Numbered from the stretch's first letter, positions 32,461-41,819 are shown. The stretch is 63,052 nt of DNA from JAJZJT01 sp964610905 (GCA_964610905.1 CAZSYT010000008.1:1-63052); one strand, 5' to 3'. Program-made: numbers and translations. Notes: generated by a model not told the origin, from the sequence alone.

Positions 32461-32660
32461 CGGGGCGTCCTCGGGTGGGCGTCCTCGGGCGGGGCGTCCT
32501 CGGGCGGGGCGTCCTCGGGCGGGGCGTCCTCGGGCGGGGCGTCCTCNNNNNNNNNNNNNNNNNNNNNNNNNNNNNNNNNNNNNNNNNNNNNNNNNNNNNN
32601 NNNNNNNNNNNNNNNNNNNNNNNNNNNNNNNNNNNNNNNNNNNNNNGGGTGGGCGTCCGG
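32461..32660 (+). repeat. 15-bp tandem repeat interrupted by an assembly gap
   Basis: Units of GGGCGGGGCGTCCTC follow the purE stop up to the N run, and a related GGGTGGGCGTCC remains on the far side. The real length is unknown. A TAGCAT box at about 32674 beyond it may start the next gene. Confidence 0.9.
32547..32646. other. Assembly gap (100 N)
   Basis: Exactly 100 unknown bases inside the 15-bp repeat, again consistent with a repeat-caused break of unknown true size. Confidence 0.98.
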
Positions 32661-32782
32661 GCCCGCCGCGGCCTAGCATGCAGACGGGTCGGCGCACGCC
32701 GCCGACCGGCGTACCGGGGGCCGGACCCGATGGGGGGAGCGGCACCGTCCGGCACCGCTCATTGCGAGGAGGGGGGTCTCCG

Positions 32783-34924
32783 ATGGGAACGACGCGCAGG
32801 ACGCGCCATGGCGGGCGCTCGTGGCGGACGCCGAGGCGATGGGCGGCGGTGAGCGCCGTCGTCGTTGCGGCGACGCTGCTCGCCGCCTGCCAGCCGATCG
32901 ACGGCCTCTTCGGCCACGGCTTCCCCGGGCCGGGCAGGGATCGGCCCCAGCCGGCCTGGGGAGTCTCGGTCCCGGGCGCCAGCGCCTGCAACCCCCTGGG
33001 TGGCCAGCAGTGCATGCTGCCGTTCCCGAGCGACTACTACACGGTCCCCGACCCGTCGATGCCGTCGGGTCGCCGCGTCGACATCCCCGCTGCCGCCACG
33101 CCCGCGAACGTGGCCGGCGTGCACGTCGACCCGACCACGCTCATGCGCAACGACGGGTTCAGCCCGGGCTCCGACATCCTCGTCTCGGTCCCGAACCTCG
33201 ACCTGTCGGCTTCGGGGATCCCCGGCAGCGGCGACATCGCCGCCTCGATGGCGCCCGACGCGTCGATCGTGCTGCTCGACGCCCAGACGATGCAGCGGCT
33301 GCCGTTCTGGGCCGAGCTCGACGCACGGAACCCGGACCCGGCGACCCGCCTGCTCGTCATCCACCCCGCCTCCAACCTGCCCGAGGGGCACCGCATCATC
33401 GTCGCCCTCCGCCACCTGACGACCACGTCGGGGGCTCTCGCCTCGCCCCCGTCGGGGTTCGCCACCATCGACGCCGGCGGGGCCCTTCCGGGGACCTCGG
33501 GCCGGGCGGTCACCCGCCACATCGACGGCGTGCTGGCCACGCTCGCCCGTGACGGCGTCCACCGCAAGGGCCTGTACCTGGCGTGGGACTTCACCGTCAT
33601 CAGCCAGCAGAACCTGACGGGCTGGATGGTCTCCATGCGCGACCAGGCCTTCGCCCAGCTGGGCAACGCCATGCCCGCCTACACCGTCACCAAGGTGGTC
33701 GACTTCACCGCGGCGCAGAACCCCCAGGTGTCGCGCCAGGTGATCGGCACCTTCGACGTGCCCAGCTTCCTCAACCAGCCCGGCAGCCCGATGGGCTCCA
33801 CGATGAACGTCGGGCCGAACGGCGAGCCGCAGCAGCTCCCGGGCAACGTCGAGCACGCGGTGTTCGCCTGCCTCATCCCGCGCTCGGCGGACCCGAACCC
33901 GGCCGCCAGTGGGCAACCGGTGAAGCCAGGCCGCCCCGTCCTCTACGGCAAGGGGCTCTTCAGCGTGGCCACCGAGATGGACATCCTCGGCGTGCGCGAG
34001 TCGCTCGACACCTACGACCTGGTCCAGTGCTCGACCAACACGCTCGGGCTCGACGGCAACGACGTCGCCTACGACGCTGGCCTCGTCCAGAACCTGTCCA
34101 ACTTCGCCACCGTGCCGGACCACCTCCAGCAGGCCGTCCTCGACGACCTCTTCCTCGAGCGCCTGCTCGGCAGCGGCCGTGGGTTCGCCGCCAACCCGGC
34201 GTTCCGGGCCGCCGGGGGCACCGGGCCCTCGCTGATCGACACGTCGCTTCCGCTCACCTACTACGGCAACAGCGAGGGCAGCCTCATCGGCGGGGTCATC
34301 ACGGCGGTGTCGACGCAGATCCGCCGGGCCGTGCTCGGGGTCCCGAGCATGAACTACAGCATCCTCCTCGACCGCAGCGTCGACTTCACCCCGTTCTTCG
34401 CCATCCTCGACCAGTCGTACCCGTCGCCGTCCGAGCAGCTGCTCGGCTTCGACCTCCTCCAGATGCTGTGGGACCGTGGCGAGACCGACGGGTACGTCGA
34501 GCAGCTGACCAACCACCCGCTACCGGGGACACCGCCGCACCAGGTCCTCCTCCAGATGGCCTTCGGCGACCACCAGGTGGCGAACGTGACGACCGAGATC
34601 GAGGCCCGGACCATCCACGCCCGGGTGCACACGCCGGTGCTACGACCCGGGCGGGCGACGGGCGACCCGTTCTACGGGCTCCGCCCGTTGCCGAACGACC
34701 GCCCCTACCGCGGGCCCGCTGCCCTGGTGCTGTGGGACGACGTCAACGTGGCCGTGCCGCCGGCCGGCAACGTCCCGCCGACGGTCGGTCCCGACCCCCA
34801 CGACAGCGTGCCGCGGGCCGTCCCGGCCGCCCAGGCGCAGTTCGTCCACTTCCTCGAGACCGGCGAGGTGGTCAACGTGTGCGGTGCCGGGCCGTGCGTC
34901 ACCGACCTGCCGCTCTCGGGGTGA
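32783..34924 (+). CDS. Secreted lipoprotein with alpha/beta-hydrolase features
   Basis: A 713-residue exported protein. A basic start is followed by a hydrophobic stretch and the lipobox LLAAC with the lipidated cysteine at about residue 36. The long mature part has no repeats. YYGNSEGSLIGG near residue 495 is a GxSxG nucleophile elbow, and FGDHQVANVTTEIEA nearer the end could supply the acidic residue and histidine, so a lipase or esterase role is plausible. Four-fifths of the protein precedes these motifs and is not recognised. GCGAGGAGGGGGG is a very strong ribosome-binding site. Confidence 0.7.
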   Translation: MGTTRRTRHGGRSWRTPRRWAAVSAVVVAATLLAACQPIDGLFGHGFPGPGRDRPQPAWGVSVPGASACNPLGGQQCMLPFPSDYYTVPDPSMPSGRRVDIPAAATPANVAGVHVDPTTLMRNDGFSPGSDILVSVPNLDLSASGIPGSGDIAASMAPDASIVLLDAQTMQRLPFWAELDARNPDPATRLLVIHPASNLPEGHRIIVALRHLTTTSGALASPPSGFATIDAGGALPGTSGRAVTRHIDGVLATLARDGVHRKGLYLAWDFTVISQQNLTGWMVSMRDQAFAQLGNAMPAYTVTKVVDFTAAQNPQVSRQVIGTFDVPSFLNQPGSPMGSTMNVGPNGEPQQLPGNVEHAVFACLIPRSADPNPAASGQPVKPGRPVLYGKGLFSVATEMDILGVRESLDTYDLVQCSTNTLGLDGNDVAYDAGLVQNLSNFATVPDHLQQAVLDDLFLERLLGSGRGFAANPAFRAAGGTGPSLIDTSLPLTYYGNSEGSLIGGVITAVSTQIRRAVLGVPSMNYSILLDRSVDFTPFFAILDQSYPSPSEQLLGFDLLQMLWDRGETDGYVEQLTNHPLPGTPPHQVLLQMAFGDHQVANVTTEIEARTIHARVHTPVLRPGRATGDPFYGLRPLPNDRPYRGPAALVLWDDVNVAVPPAGNVPPTVGPDPHDSVPRAVPAAQAQFVHFLETGEVVNVCGAGPCVTDLPLSG

Positions 34925-34957
34925 CCGGCGGCCGGTGACGGCGGCCGGGCGAGGCGG

Positions 34958-34963
34958 TACGCT
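34958..34963 (+). promoter_or_regulatory. -10 box for the leaderless membrane protein gene at 34971
   Basis: TACGCT ends seven bases before the ATG. No ribosome-binding site is present. Confidence 0.5.
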
Positions 34964-34970
34964 CCGCGCC

Positions 34971-36944
34971 ATGGCGGAGCCGGGGCGCGACGAGCGCGTC
35001 GCCACGCTGACCACCCCCTCCCAGGACGACGCGGCGCGGGGGCCCGTCGGGCCGGAGCCGGTCGTGCCGGCGGTGCCCCCGGGGACCCGGAGGCGTCCCC
35101 GCTGGCTCGCCGAGTGGCCCCTCGCCGCAGCGCTCGCCGTTGCCGGTGGGTCCTGGGGCGTCCTCTTCGCCCAGCGGATCGGCGCCCACCATCCGAACGT
35201 CGACGACTACCTCTACGCGCTCGCCGCCTACCACCTGGCGCACACGGGGCTCCTCCACGCGCCGTTCCTCGCCCTCCAGACCGGGAGCACGGCACCGCTC
35301 GTGCCGCTGCTCGCCGCGTTCAGCTTCGGAGCCGACAGCGTCAACGGCACGGTCGCCGTCCAGGTCTTCTTCCTGCTGGCCGCCGTGGCCGGGGCCTACT
35401 GCCTCGCCCGGAGGTGGTGCGGGCCCCGGGCCTCGGCGGTCGTGGCGCTCGGCGCCGCGCTCAACCAGGCCGTGCTCGGCTTCGCCACCGAGGTCAACTT
35501 CTCCGTCGCCGTCTCCGCGTCGGTGCTGTGGGCGCTCGCCTGCTACCTGTGGAGCGACCACCTGCGCCGGCCGGGGTGGTCGCTCGGCTTCGGGCTGTCC
35601 GTTGCCGCCCTCTTGCTGTCGCGCACGCTCGCACCCGCCTACGTGGCACCGCTCGCCGTGGTGGTGGTCGGCGACCTCGCCGTCCACTGGAGGAAGACCC
35701 GCCACTGGCCGGGGTGGCCCGTGGGCGGGGCGCTCGGCGTCATCCTCGTCGTCGCCGGGCCGTGGTGGCTGACCTCGGGTGGGGCCGCCTTCCACTACCT
35801 CACCTACGCCGGGTACCACGCGTCGAGCGGCTTCGCCGACGGGGGAGCCTCGCTGTCGCTCGCCGGCCTGCATGGGCGCCTGGCCGACACGGTGGACGAC
35901 CTCGGGCGCATCCAACGCGAGGCGCTCTGGGCCACCCTCGTGGTCGGGCTCGCCGTGGCCGCCGTGCGGTGGCGGGCAGTGGCCCGTTCGCGAACGTGGA
36001 TCCCGGCGGCATGGGCGCTCCTCACCTTCGTCGTGCTGTCGACGAGCTCGAACATGGGCACCGGCTTCGGGACGCCGGTCATCGCCGTGGTGGTCGTGGG
36101 TGCCGGGGCGGCCATCGCCACCCTGCCCCGCCGTGCCGTCGCCGTTCCCGGGGTGATCGCCGTGCTGCTGGTGGGGACGGGGGTGGCCGCCGAGGTCACC
36201 GGGACGGCGCACCAGTCGTGGCTCGGCGCGCCCTTCCGCATCCAGGTCCTGACGTCAGGCGGGACGCCGACGACGAACGTGGACGGCGTCACCGCCGAGG
36301 TCGCCGACCTCATCGGCAGCCAGCCGGCGGTCGTCGTGCGCAACGACGACATCATGAACTCCAACGGGCTCCGGTGGGTGCTCCGGGGTCGCACGTCGCG
36401 GCTCGCACCGGTGGGCAACGGTCCCGCAGGCACGGAGCAGGCCATCGTCGCCCTCCCGACCTCGACGTTCCTCGTGACGGGCACCACCCCGGGGCCGTAC
36501 AACGGCGAGATCGACCAGGCGAAGGTGGTCTCCGTCGCCCGTCGAGACGGCTACCTCGCCGTCGACCGGATCGTCGTCTCGCCGACCAACCAGATCGTCG
36601 TGTGGGAGCGACGGCGGCCCGGCGGCCCACCGGTCATCTCCCACCTCCCTGCGCCGACGACGGCCATCGCCAGACCGACCGCCGGGGCCCGGCTCACGGG
36701 GGGGCAGTACCTGGTGGCGAGCGCCTCCGCCCCCGGAGGCGTGGCGTCCGTGTCGTTCCGGATCACCGGGGGCGGACTGGCCCACCCCCTCGTCGAACCG
36801 GCCAGGCCCTTCCTGTTCGGCTACCTCGGCGCGTGGGTCACGACGACCGTGCCCGACGGCACCTACACGGTCCAGAGCGTGGCGACCGGCGTCTCCGGCG
36901 AGACGACCGTCGGCGCTCCCGTCACCGTCGCCGTCGCCAACTGA
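34971..36944 (+). CDS. Polytopic GT-C-like glycosyltransferase with C-terminal Ig-like domain
   Basis: A 657-residue membrane protein. After a soluble N-terminus and a first helix (LAAALAVAGGSWGVLFA) the loop HHPNVDDYLYALAAYHLAHTG carries acidic residues where GT-C enzymes such as ArnT/PMT-type transferases bind metal or the polyprenyl-phosphate sugar. About eleven more helices follow, then a soluble region and a final beta-rich part with FRITGGGLAHPL and TVPDGTYTVQSVATG. The C-terminal pattern is similar to that of the protein at 24651-26771. The donor and acceptor are unknown. Confidence 0.72.
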   Translation: MAEPGRDERVATLTTPSQDDAARGPVGPEPVVPAVPPGTRRRPRWLAEWPLAAALAVAGGSWGVLFAQRIGAHHPNVDDYLYALAAYHLAHTGLLHAPFLALQTGSTAPLVPLLAAFSFGADSVNGTVAVQVFFLLAAVAGAYCLARRWCGPRASAVVALGAALNQAVLGFATEVNFSVAVSASVLWALACYLWSDHLRRPGWSLGFGLSVAALLLSRTLAPAYVAPLAVVVVGDLAVHWRKTRHWPGWPVGGALGVILVVAGPWWLTSGGAAFHYLTYAGYHASSGFADGGASLSLAGLHGRLADTVDDLGRIQREALWATLVVGLAVAAVRWRAVARSRTWIPAAWALLTFVVLSTSSNMGTGFGTPVIAVVVVGAGAAIATLPRRAVAVPGVIAVLLVGTGVAAEVTGTAHQSWLGAPFRIQVLTSGGTPTTNVDGVTAEVADLIGSQPAVVVRNDDIMNSNGLRWVLRGRTSRLAPVGNGPAGTEQAIVALPTSTFLVTGTTPGPYNGEIDQAKVVSVARRDGYLAVDRIVVSPTNQIVVWERRRPGGPPVISHLPAPTTAIARPTAGARLTGGQYLVASASAPGGVASVSFRITGGGLAHPLVEPARPFLFGYLGAWVTTTVPDGTYTVQSVATGVSGETTVGAPVTVAVAN

Positions 36945-37011
36945 GGCGCCTCGCCGACCGGGCCCGCCTCCCGACCCGCGGGGGTGCTCCGTCACCCGGT
37001 CGTTGCACTGG

Positions 37012-37047
37012 CGTCACCGGCGGGACACACTCCAGGTGTCGGTGACG
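37012..37047. other. Inverted repeat upstream of the phospholipase C-like gene
   Basis: CGTCACC pairs with GGTGACG and GACAC with GTGTC around the loop ACTCCAG, with five extra bases in the left arm. It lies about 110 bases before the start codon and may be an operator or a leader RNA hairpin. The rest of 36945-37153 holds nothing I recognise. Confidence 0.4.
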
Positions 37048-37153
37048 GCGGCGGGCCCCGGCCAGTGCGCCGCTCGCTCCCGCCACGGTGGCCCGACGCG
37101 CCCGGGCGCGTGCCGCCGACGGAGAGGCACCGGGCCGACGGGAGGAGCGAGCG

Positions 37154-38773
37154 ATGGGTCGACACGAGCGGGAGCGGACCGAGGAGACTCGGCTGTGGTC
37201 GTCGGACGGGGCGACAGGCGGGGAGGCAGCCCGGTTCGCCCGCCGGGCGTTCCTCGGGGGCTCGCTGCTCGCCGGAGCGGGCGCGCTGGCGGCGGCGTGC
37301 GGCTCGTCGTCGACGGTCCCCAAGGCGGTCACCACGAAGCCGGCGGGAACGGACCTCGGCGCCGTCGAGCACGTGGTCTTCCTCATGCAGGAGAACCGGT
37401 CCTTCGACCACTACTTCGGCACGTACCGGGGCGTGCGCGGCTTCGACGACCATCCCTCGGGCAGCCTGGGCGACTTCTCGCAGCCGTGGGCCGCCAACAC
37501 CTCGCGGTCACCGGTCGGCCGGCTCCTGCCGTACCACCTCGCGGTGGCGAGCGGCATCGGCGAGTGCACCCACGACCTCACCCACAACTGGCTCCCCCAG
37601 CACCTGAGCTGGGCGAAGGGCTCGATGGACGCCTTCGTCTCCACGCACACGTCGACCCAGTACGAAGGACCCGTCTACGGGCCGCTCACCATGGGGTACC
37701 ACACACGGGCCGACCTTCCCTACCACTACGCGCTGGCCGACGCCTTCACCATCTGCGACGGGTACCACTGCTCGGTGATCGGGCCGACCCACCCGAACCG
37801 GCTCATGGCCATCTCGGGGACGATCGACCCGTCGGGCTCCCACGGCGGTCCGGTGCTCATCACCAACCCGTCGCCGGACGCCCGCTTCAGCGTCAACTGG
37901 ACGACCATGCCCGAGGTGCTCGAGGACGCCGGCGTGTCGTGGAAGACGTACCGGCCCCCGGGGGCCGCGTACAGCGTGAGCTCGCCCGAGGTGCTCTTCG
38001 TCTCCGACCAGATCCTGCCGTACTTCTCCCAGTACTCGAACCCGAGCTCGCCCCTCTACCAGAAGGCGTTCCTCCCAACCTTCCCGAGCGACTTCGCCCA
38101 CGACGTGGCCACCGGCAGCCTCCCGGCAGTGTCGTGGGTGATCCCGCCGCTCGGCTACGACGAGCACCCGCCGGCGCCGCCGGCGCTCGGTGCCTGGTTC
38201 ATCGACCAGGTCCTCTCGACGCTCATCTCGAACACCGAGGTGTGGTCGAAGACCGTCCTCTTCATCATGTACGACGAGAACGACGGGTTCTTCGACCACG
38301 TACCACCGCCGGTCCCCCCCGCCGGCACGCCGGGCGAGTACCTGACTGTGAGCCCTCTCCCCGCCGATGCCCAGGGGGTGGCAGGGCCCATCGGCCTCGG
38401 GTTCCGCGTGCCGATGCTGGTCGTCTCGCCCTTCAGCCGAGGCGGCTACGTGTGCTCGGACGTCTTCGACCACACGTCGCAGCTCCGCTTCCTCGAAGCG
38501 CGCTTCGGGGTGAAGGCGCCGAACATATCGGCATGGCGCCGCAAGACGGTCGGGGACCTCACCGCCACACTGCGGCTCGGCCAGCCCGACACGTCGCGCC
38601 CCTCGCTGCCGTCGACCGCCGGGGACACGAAGGCCTACGTGGAGACGCTCGGCTGCCAGGCGACCGACCTCGTCGAGCTCCGGACCGACCAGCCGGCCTT
38701 CCCCATCCCCTCGCCCCAGCACATGCCGACCCAGGAGCCGGGGACGGCCCGCCGCGTGGGCAGGACCGCCTGA
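37154..38773 (+). CDS. Tat-exported phospholipase C / phosphoesterase family lipoprotein
   Basis: A 539-residue protein of the bacterial phospholipase C / acid phosphatase AcpA superfamily. The N-terminus has the twin-arginine motif ARRAFLGGSLLAG (RR at 30-31) and a following LAAAC that could be lipidated. The mature part opens with VEHVVFLMQENRSFDHYFGTY and continues GVRGFDD, the family hallmark with metal ligands, and has DGYHCSVIGPTHPNR, FIMYDENDGFFDHV and MLVVSPFSRGGYV. It would hydrolyse phospholipids or phosphate esters outside the cell. GGGAGGAGCG precedes the ATG at 37154; the frame is open further upstream. Confidence 0.92.
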   Translation: MGRHERERTEETRLWSSDGATGGEAARFARRAFLGGSLLAGAGALAAACGSSSTVPKAVTTKPAGTDLGAVEHVVFLMQENRSFDHYFGTYRGVRGFDDHPSGSLGDFSQPWAANTSRSPVGRLLPYHLAVASGIGECTHDLTHNWLPQHLSWAKGSMDAFVSTHTSTQYEGPVYGPLTMGYHTRADLPYHYALADAFTICDGYHCSVIGPTHPNRLMAISGTIDPSGSHGGPVLITNPSPDARFSVNWTTMPEVLEDAGVSWKTYRPPGAAYSVSSPEVLFVSDQILPYFSQYSNPSSPLYQKAFLPTFPSDFAHDVATGSLPAVSWVIPPLGYDEHPPAPPALGAWFIDQVLSTLISNTEVWSKTVLFIMYDENDGFFDHVPPPVPPAGTPGEYLTVSPLPADAQGVAGPIGLGFRVPMLVVSPFSRGGYVCSDVFDHTSQLRFLEARFGVKAPNISAWRRKTVGDLTATLRLGQPDTSRPSLPSTAGDTKAYVETLGCQATDLVELRTDQPAFPIPSPQHMPTQEPGTARRVGRTA

Positions 38774-38840
38774 GCGACGTCCGAGGAGGACGCTCCGACC
38801 GGTCGGCGTCCCCGGGCCACCCGCCCGACGGCACCTTCTT

Positions 38841-38950
38841 GACCCGGTAGACCTGCCGGCTTGACCCGGTGGACCTGCCGGCTTGACCCGGTGGACCTGC
38901 CGGCTTGACCCGGTGGACCTGCCGGCTTGACCCGGTAGGTCTACGGGAAT
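38841..38950 (+). repeat. 22-bp tandem repeat, four full copies and a partial fifth
   Basis: Units of GACCCGGTGGACCTGCCGGCTT start at 38841, 38863, 38885, 38907 and, shortened, 38929. With the base before each unit they present TTGACC at a 22-bp spacing, close to two helical turns. The last copies lead into GGGAATCCTTA at 38945-38955 and GGGAAATCCTTA at 38966-38977, 21 bp apart, upstream of the HtrA-like gene. Confidence 0.93.
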
Positions 38951-38988
38951 CCTTATGGTGCAGTTGGGAAATCCTTAGACAAGGACGA

Positions 38989-38994
38989 TGTAAT
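38989..38994 (+). promoter_or_regulatory. Candidate -10 box for the HtrA-like gene
   Basis: TGTAAT in the short AT-rich stretch 38940-39000 would give a leader of about 65 bases. The doubled GGGAA(A)TCCTTA motif lies directly upstream and could be an activator or repressor site. Confidence 0.35.
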
Positions 38995-39065
38995 GGGATC
39001 GTGCACGCGGGCGACCGGAGCGACGAGCGCGACGGGGCCCAGCGGACGAGCCACGAAGGACGGCC

Positions 39066-40781
39066 ATGAACCACGACGACGAGCAGCCCGAGCAGCAGGC
39101 GAGCCCAGACGAGCCGACCGCAGCCGTGCCCACCGGCGAGCCGACCGCAGCCGTGCCCACCGGCGAGCCCACCGCAGCCGTGCCCACCGCAGCCGTGCCC
39201 ACCGGCGAGGTCGGCGACCCGGGCGGGACGTGGCAGCCGGGGGCTGCCGCGTCGACCCCTCCCATCCAGCCCGCCCACCCCGGAGGTCAGGTTCCCCCGG
39301 TCGGTGGTGGCTCGTGGCAGGCTCCCGGTGACCCGGGCACGTGGGCGAGCACCTACCCGGGCGGTGCTCCGGGCCAGCACCCCGGTCCCTACGCCGCCCC
39401 CGGCTACTACCCCGGCGCCGGCGCGCATGCACCCGCCGGGGGCCCAGGACCGTACCCGGGCGGGCCCGCAGGTGGTCCGCCCCCGGGCAGCTGGGGCGCT
39501 CCGCCGTGGTGGGACCACGGGCCCGGACCGTGGGGGCAGCCGCACGCGCCGGCGAGCACGCACCCGGTCGGCCGCCTCGCCGTGGTCGCCGTGGTCGGGG
39601 CCGTGGTGGCCGCGGCCCTCGGCGTCGTGATCGGCCATGCCGTCTGGCAGCCACCACCGGTGAGCTCCTCCGTGGGCATCGCCCTTCCGGGCTCGGGTGG
39701 ATCGGGCTCGGGTGGATCGGGCTCGGGTGGATCGGGCTCGGGTGGATCGGGCTCGGGTGGCCCTTCCAACGCGTCGGCGATCGCCCAGCGGGTCTCACCG
39801 GCCCTCGTCGACATCAACACGACGCTCAACTACCAGAACGAGCAGGCGGCGGGGACGGGCATGGTCCTCACCTCGAACGGCGAGGTCCTCACCAACAACC
39901 ACGTCATCGAGTCGTCGACGTCGATCAGCGTGACCGACATCGGCAACGGGAAGACCTACGCCGCGTCCGTCGTCGGCTACGACCGTACGAAGGACGTCGC
40001 CGTGCTCCAGTTGAAGAACGCCTCGGGACTGACCACCGTGACGACGGGAGACTCGTCGAGCGTGCGCACGGGTGACCAGGTCGTGGCCATCGGGAACGCC
40101 GGAGGCGTCGGTGGGACGCCGAGCGTGGCCGGCGGGGCGGTCACCGCGCTCAACCAGTCGATCACCGCTTCCGACCAGGGTGACGGTACCACCGAGCAGT
40201 TGAGCGGTCTGATCGAGACCGATGCCGACATCCAGCCCGGCGACTCGGGGGGCCCGCTCGTGAACACGTCCGGCAAGGTGATCGGCATGGACACCGCGGC
40301 GTCCGCCGGCTTCCAGTTCCAGCCGACCGGAGGTTCGGGCGTCCAGGGCTACTCGATCCCGATCAACGAAGCACTGTCGATCGTCCGCCAGATCGAGTCG
40401 GGGACGGCGACGTCGAGCGTGCACCTCGGACCCACCCCGTTCCTCGGCGTGCAAGTGACCGCTCCCGGTGGCAGCTCCGGCTCCGGCTTCGGCGGCTTCG
40501 GAGGCATCGGATCGGGCATCGGATCGGGCAGCGGCGGTTCGCAGTCGTCGGCCGGCGCCCAGATCCTCACGGTCATCCCGGGGCAGGCGGCGGCCAACGC
40601 CGGGCTGCAGGCCGGCGACGTGATCACCTCGGTCGGCGGCCACACCGTGACGAGCGTCAACGACCTCGCCCAGATCATGCTCGAGGAGAAGGTCGGCGCC
40701 ACGGTGCCGGTCGTCTACACGGACACGAGCGGCCAACAGCGGACCGTGTCGGTCACGCTGGGGTCGGGGCCGCCGCAGTAG
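39066..40781 (+). CDS. HtrA/DegP-type serine protease with PDZ domain
   Basis: A 571-residue membrane-anchored protease. Residues 1-170 are a low-complexity cytoplasmic part with repeated PTGEPTAAV and a Gly/Pro-rich stretch; one helix follows (LAVVAVVGAVVAAALGVVIG), then a (GSGGS)n linker, a trypsin-like domain and a PDZ domain (ILTVIPGQAAANAGLQAGDVI). The catalytic triad is His279 in LTNNHVIES, Asp310 in KDVAVLQL and Ser394 in QPGDSGGPLVN. It should degrade or refold damaged extracytoplasmic proteins. Both linkers are encoded by tandem DNA repeats (27-bp and 15-bp units). Confidence 0.94.
   Translation: MNHDDEQPEQQASPDEPTAAVPTGEPTAAVPTGEPTAAVPTAAVPTGEVGDPGGTWQPGAAASTPPIQPAHPGGQVPPVGGGSWQAPGDPGTWASTYPGGAPGQHPGPYAAPGYYPGAGAHAPAGGPGPYPGGPAGGPPPGSWGAPPWWDHGPGPWGQPHAPASTHPVGRLAVVAVVGAVVAAALGVVIGHAVWQPPPVSSSVGIALPGSGGSGSGGSGSGGSGSGGSGSGGPSNASAIAQRVSPALVDINTTLNYQNEQAAGTGMVLTSNGEVLTNNHVIESSTSISVTDIGNGKTYAASVVGYDRTKDVAVLQLKNASGLTTVTTGDSSSVRTGDQVVAIGNAGGVGGTPSVAGGAVTALNQSITASDQGDGTTEQLSGLIETDADIQPGDSGGPLVNTSGKVIGMDTAASAGFQFQPTGGSGVQGYSIPINEALSIVRQIESGTATSSVHLGPTPFLGVQVTAPGGSSGSGFGGFGGIGSGIGSGSGGSQSSAGAQILTVIPGQAAANAGLQAGDVITSVGGHTVTSVNDLAQIMLEEKVGATVPVVYTDTSGQQRTVSVTLGSGPPQ
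39690..39766 (+). repeat. 15-bp tandem repeat inside the protease gene
   Basis: About five units of GGATCGGGCTCGGGT encode the (GSGGS)n linker between the membrane helix and the protease domain. Unit length is a multiple of three, so copy-number change would lengthen or shorten the linker without a frameshift. Confidence 0.9.
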
Positions 40782-40864
40782 CGCAGCAGGATCGTCCACC
40801 CCTGCCAGGGCCCGCCCCAGGCCCTGGCTCGTCTCGACCGGTTCCCCCCTCCGGCCGAGGACGA

Positions 40865-40900
40865 ACGAGGGCCGGGCACCTCGAGGTGCCCGGCCCTCGT
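40865..40900. terminator. Perfect 17-bp-stem palindrome after the HtrA-like gene
   Basis: ACGAGGGCCGGGCACCT (40865-40881) and its exact complement AGGTGCCCGGCCCTCGT (40884-40900) surround a CG centre. There is no T-run. It is the only strong structure in the gene-free stretch 40782-41342, which is otherwise very GC-rich, contains a short GCCGGC run near 41180, and shows no gene I can support. Confidence 0.55.
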
Positions 40901-41342
40901 CGCGCTCGTGCCGGGCCCGCTGCCCCGGCCTCCGTCGCCATCGGGTGCACCGGGGCTCGAAGGGTCCCGACGGGGTCCGGTCGTGCCGACCCCGGCAGCC
41001 CCAACGGTGCACGCGGGTGCCGGTCTGGCCCGACCGATCAGCTGTGCACCGGACCGTCGGGTCGGCTCGAGTCGACCGGGTGGACCAGGCCGCGGCCGTG
41101 GTCGAGTCCGCCGAGCGACTCGGTGCCCCAGGCGAGGATCTGGGTGGTCGGAACGCCGGGGCTCGTGGAGCAAGCTCGGCGCCGGCGCCGGCGCCGGCGT
41201 GACCGGCCTGCAGCCCCTGCCGTCCTCAGCCTGGCCGGAGGGACGACGCGCGGTGTGGAACCTGCGGGAGGGACCCGTCGGGCCCGAGCGTTCGTCGAGC
41301 GGCCCCCCCGGCTGGCGCCGGAACCCCGGCGGAACGGTCCGG

Positions 41343-41819
41343 TCAGTGCCAGCCGGCTGGGGTGGCAGGTGGTCCTGCCGGTGGCGCCACGGGCGGCGGG
41401 GTGGCCGACGGGACGGCTCCCCAGGGCTGCGTGGGGACCGCCGGGGACGGACGCCGCCTCCGGTCGTCACCGGCACTCGCGAGGAGCGCGGGACCGAGGA
41501 GCGCCACGCCCACCGACAGGACGAGCACGGCGAAGCCGGTCAAGATGCGGGCGTCGGTCGCCGACTGGCACTCGCCGACGAAGGCCAACCACTCGACCTG
41601 TCCGGTCGGGTCGGAGGAGGGCGGCTCCACGCCGGCCCCGATCGAGCCCGGGTTGAAGAAGGCGGCGAGTGGCGTCTCGGAGCCCTTCCCGGGCCCGCAC
41701 GTGCCGCCGACCGCCGGCTGGGGGAGGGCGACGAGGACGGCGGTGAGGGCGATGGCGACCCCCAGCACGCCGACGAGGGCGAAGGCCAGCCTCGTCCAGG
41801 CCCGGTTCGTGGATTGCAT
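41343..41819 (-). CDS. Small membrane protein with two transmembrane segments
   Basis: A 158-residue protein from the ATG at 41819, which has AGGAGG upstream. Helix 1 is LAFALVGVLGVAIALTAVLV, an outer loop of about 50 residues contains two cysteines (GGTCGPGKG and FVGECQSATD), helix 2 is ILTGFAVLVLSVGVALLG, and a Pro-rich tail (VAPPAGPPATPAGWH) follows. The paired cysteines may form a disulfide outside the membrane. I do not recognise a family. It is divergent from the thiolase gene. Confidence 0.75.
   Translation of the reverse strand: MQSTNRAWTRLAFALVGVLGVAIALTAVLVALPQPAVGGTCGPGKGSETPLAAFFNPGSIGAGVEPPSSDPTGQVEWLAFVGECQSATDARILTGFAVLVLSVGVALLGPALLASAGDDRRRRPSPAVPTQPWGAVPSATPPPVAPPAGPPATPAGWH

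Noticed and set aside
40782..41342. Possible gene in the 560-bp stretch after the HtrA-like gene
   Set aside because: Several frames are open but all are Arg/Pro/Gly-rich without motifs or start signals; only the palindrome is supported.
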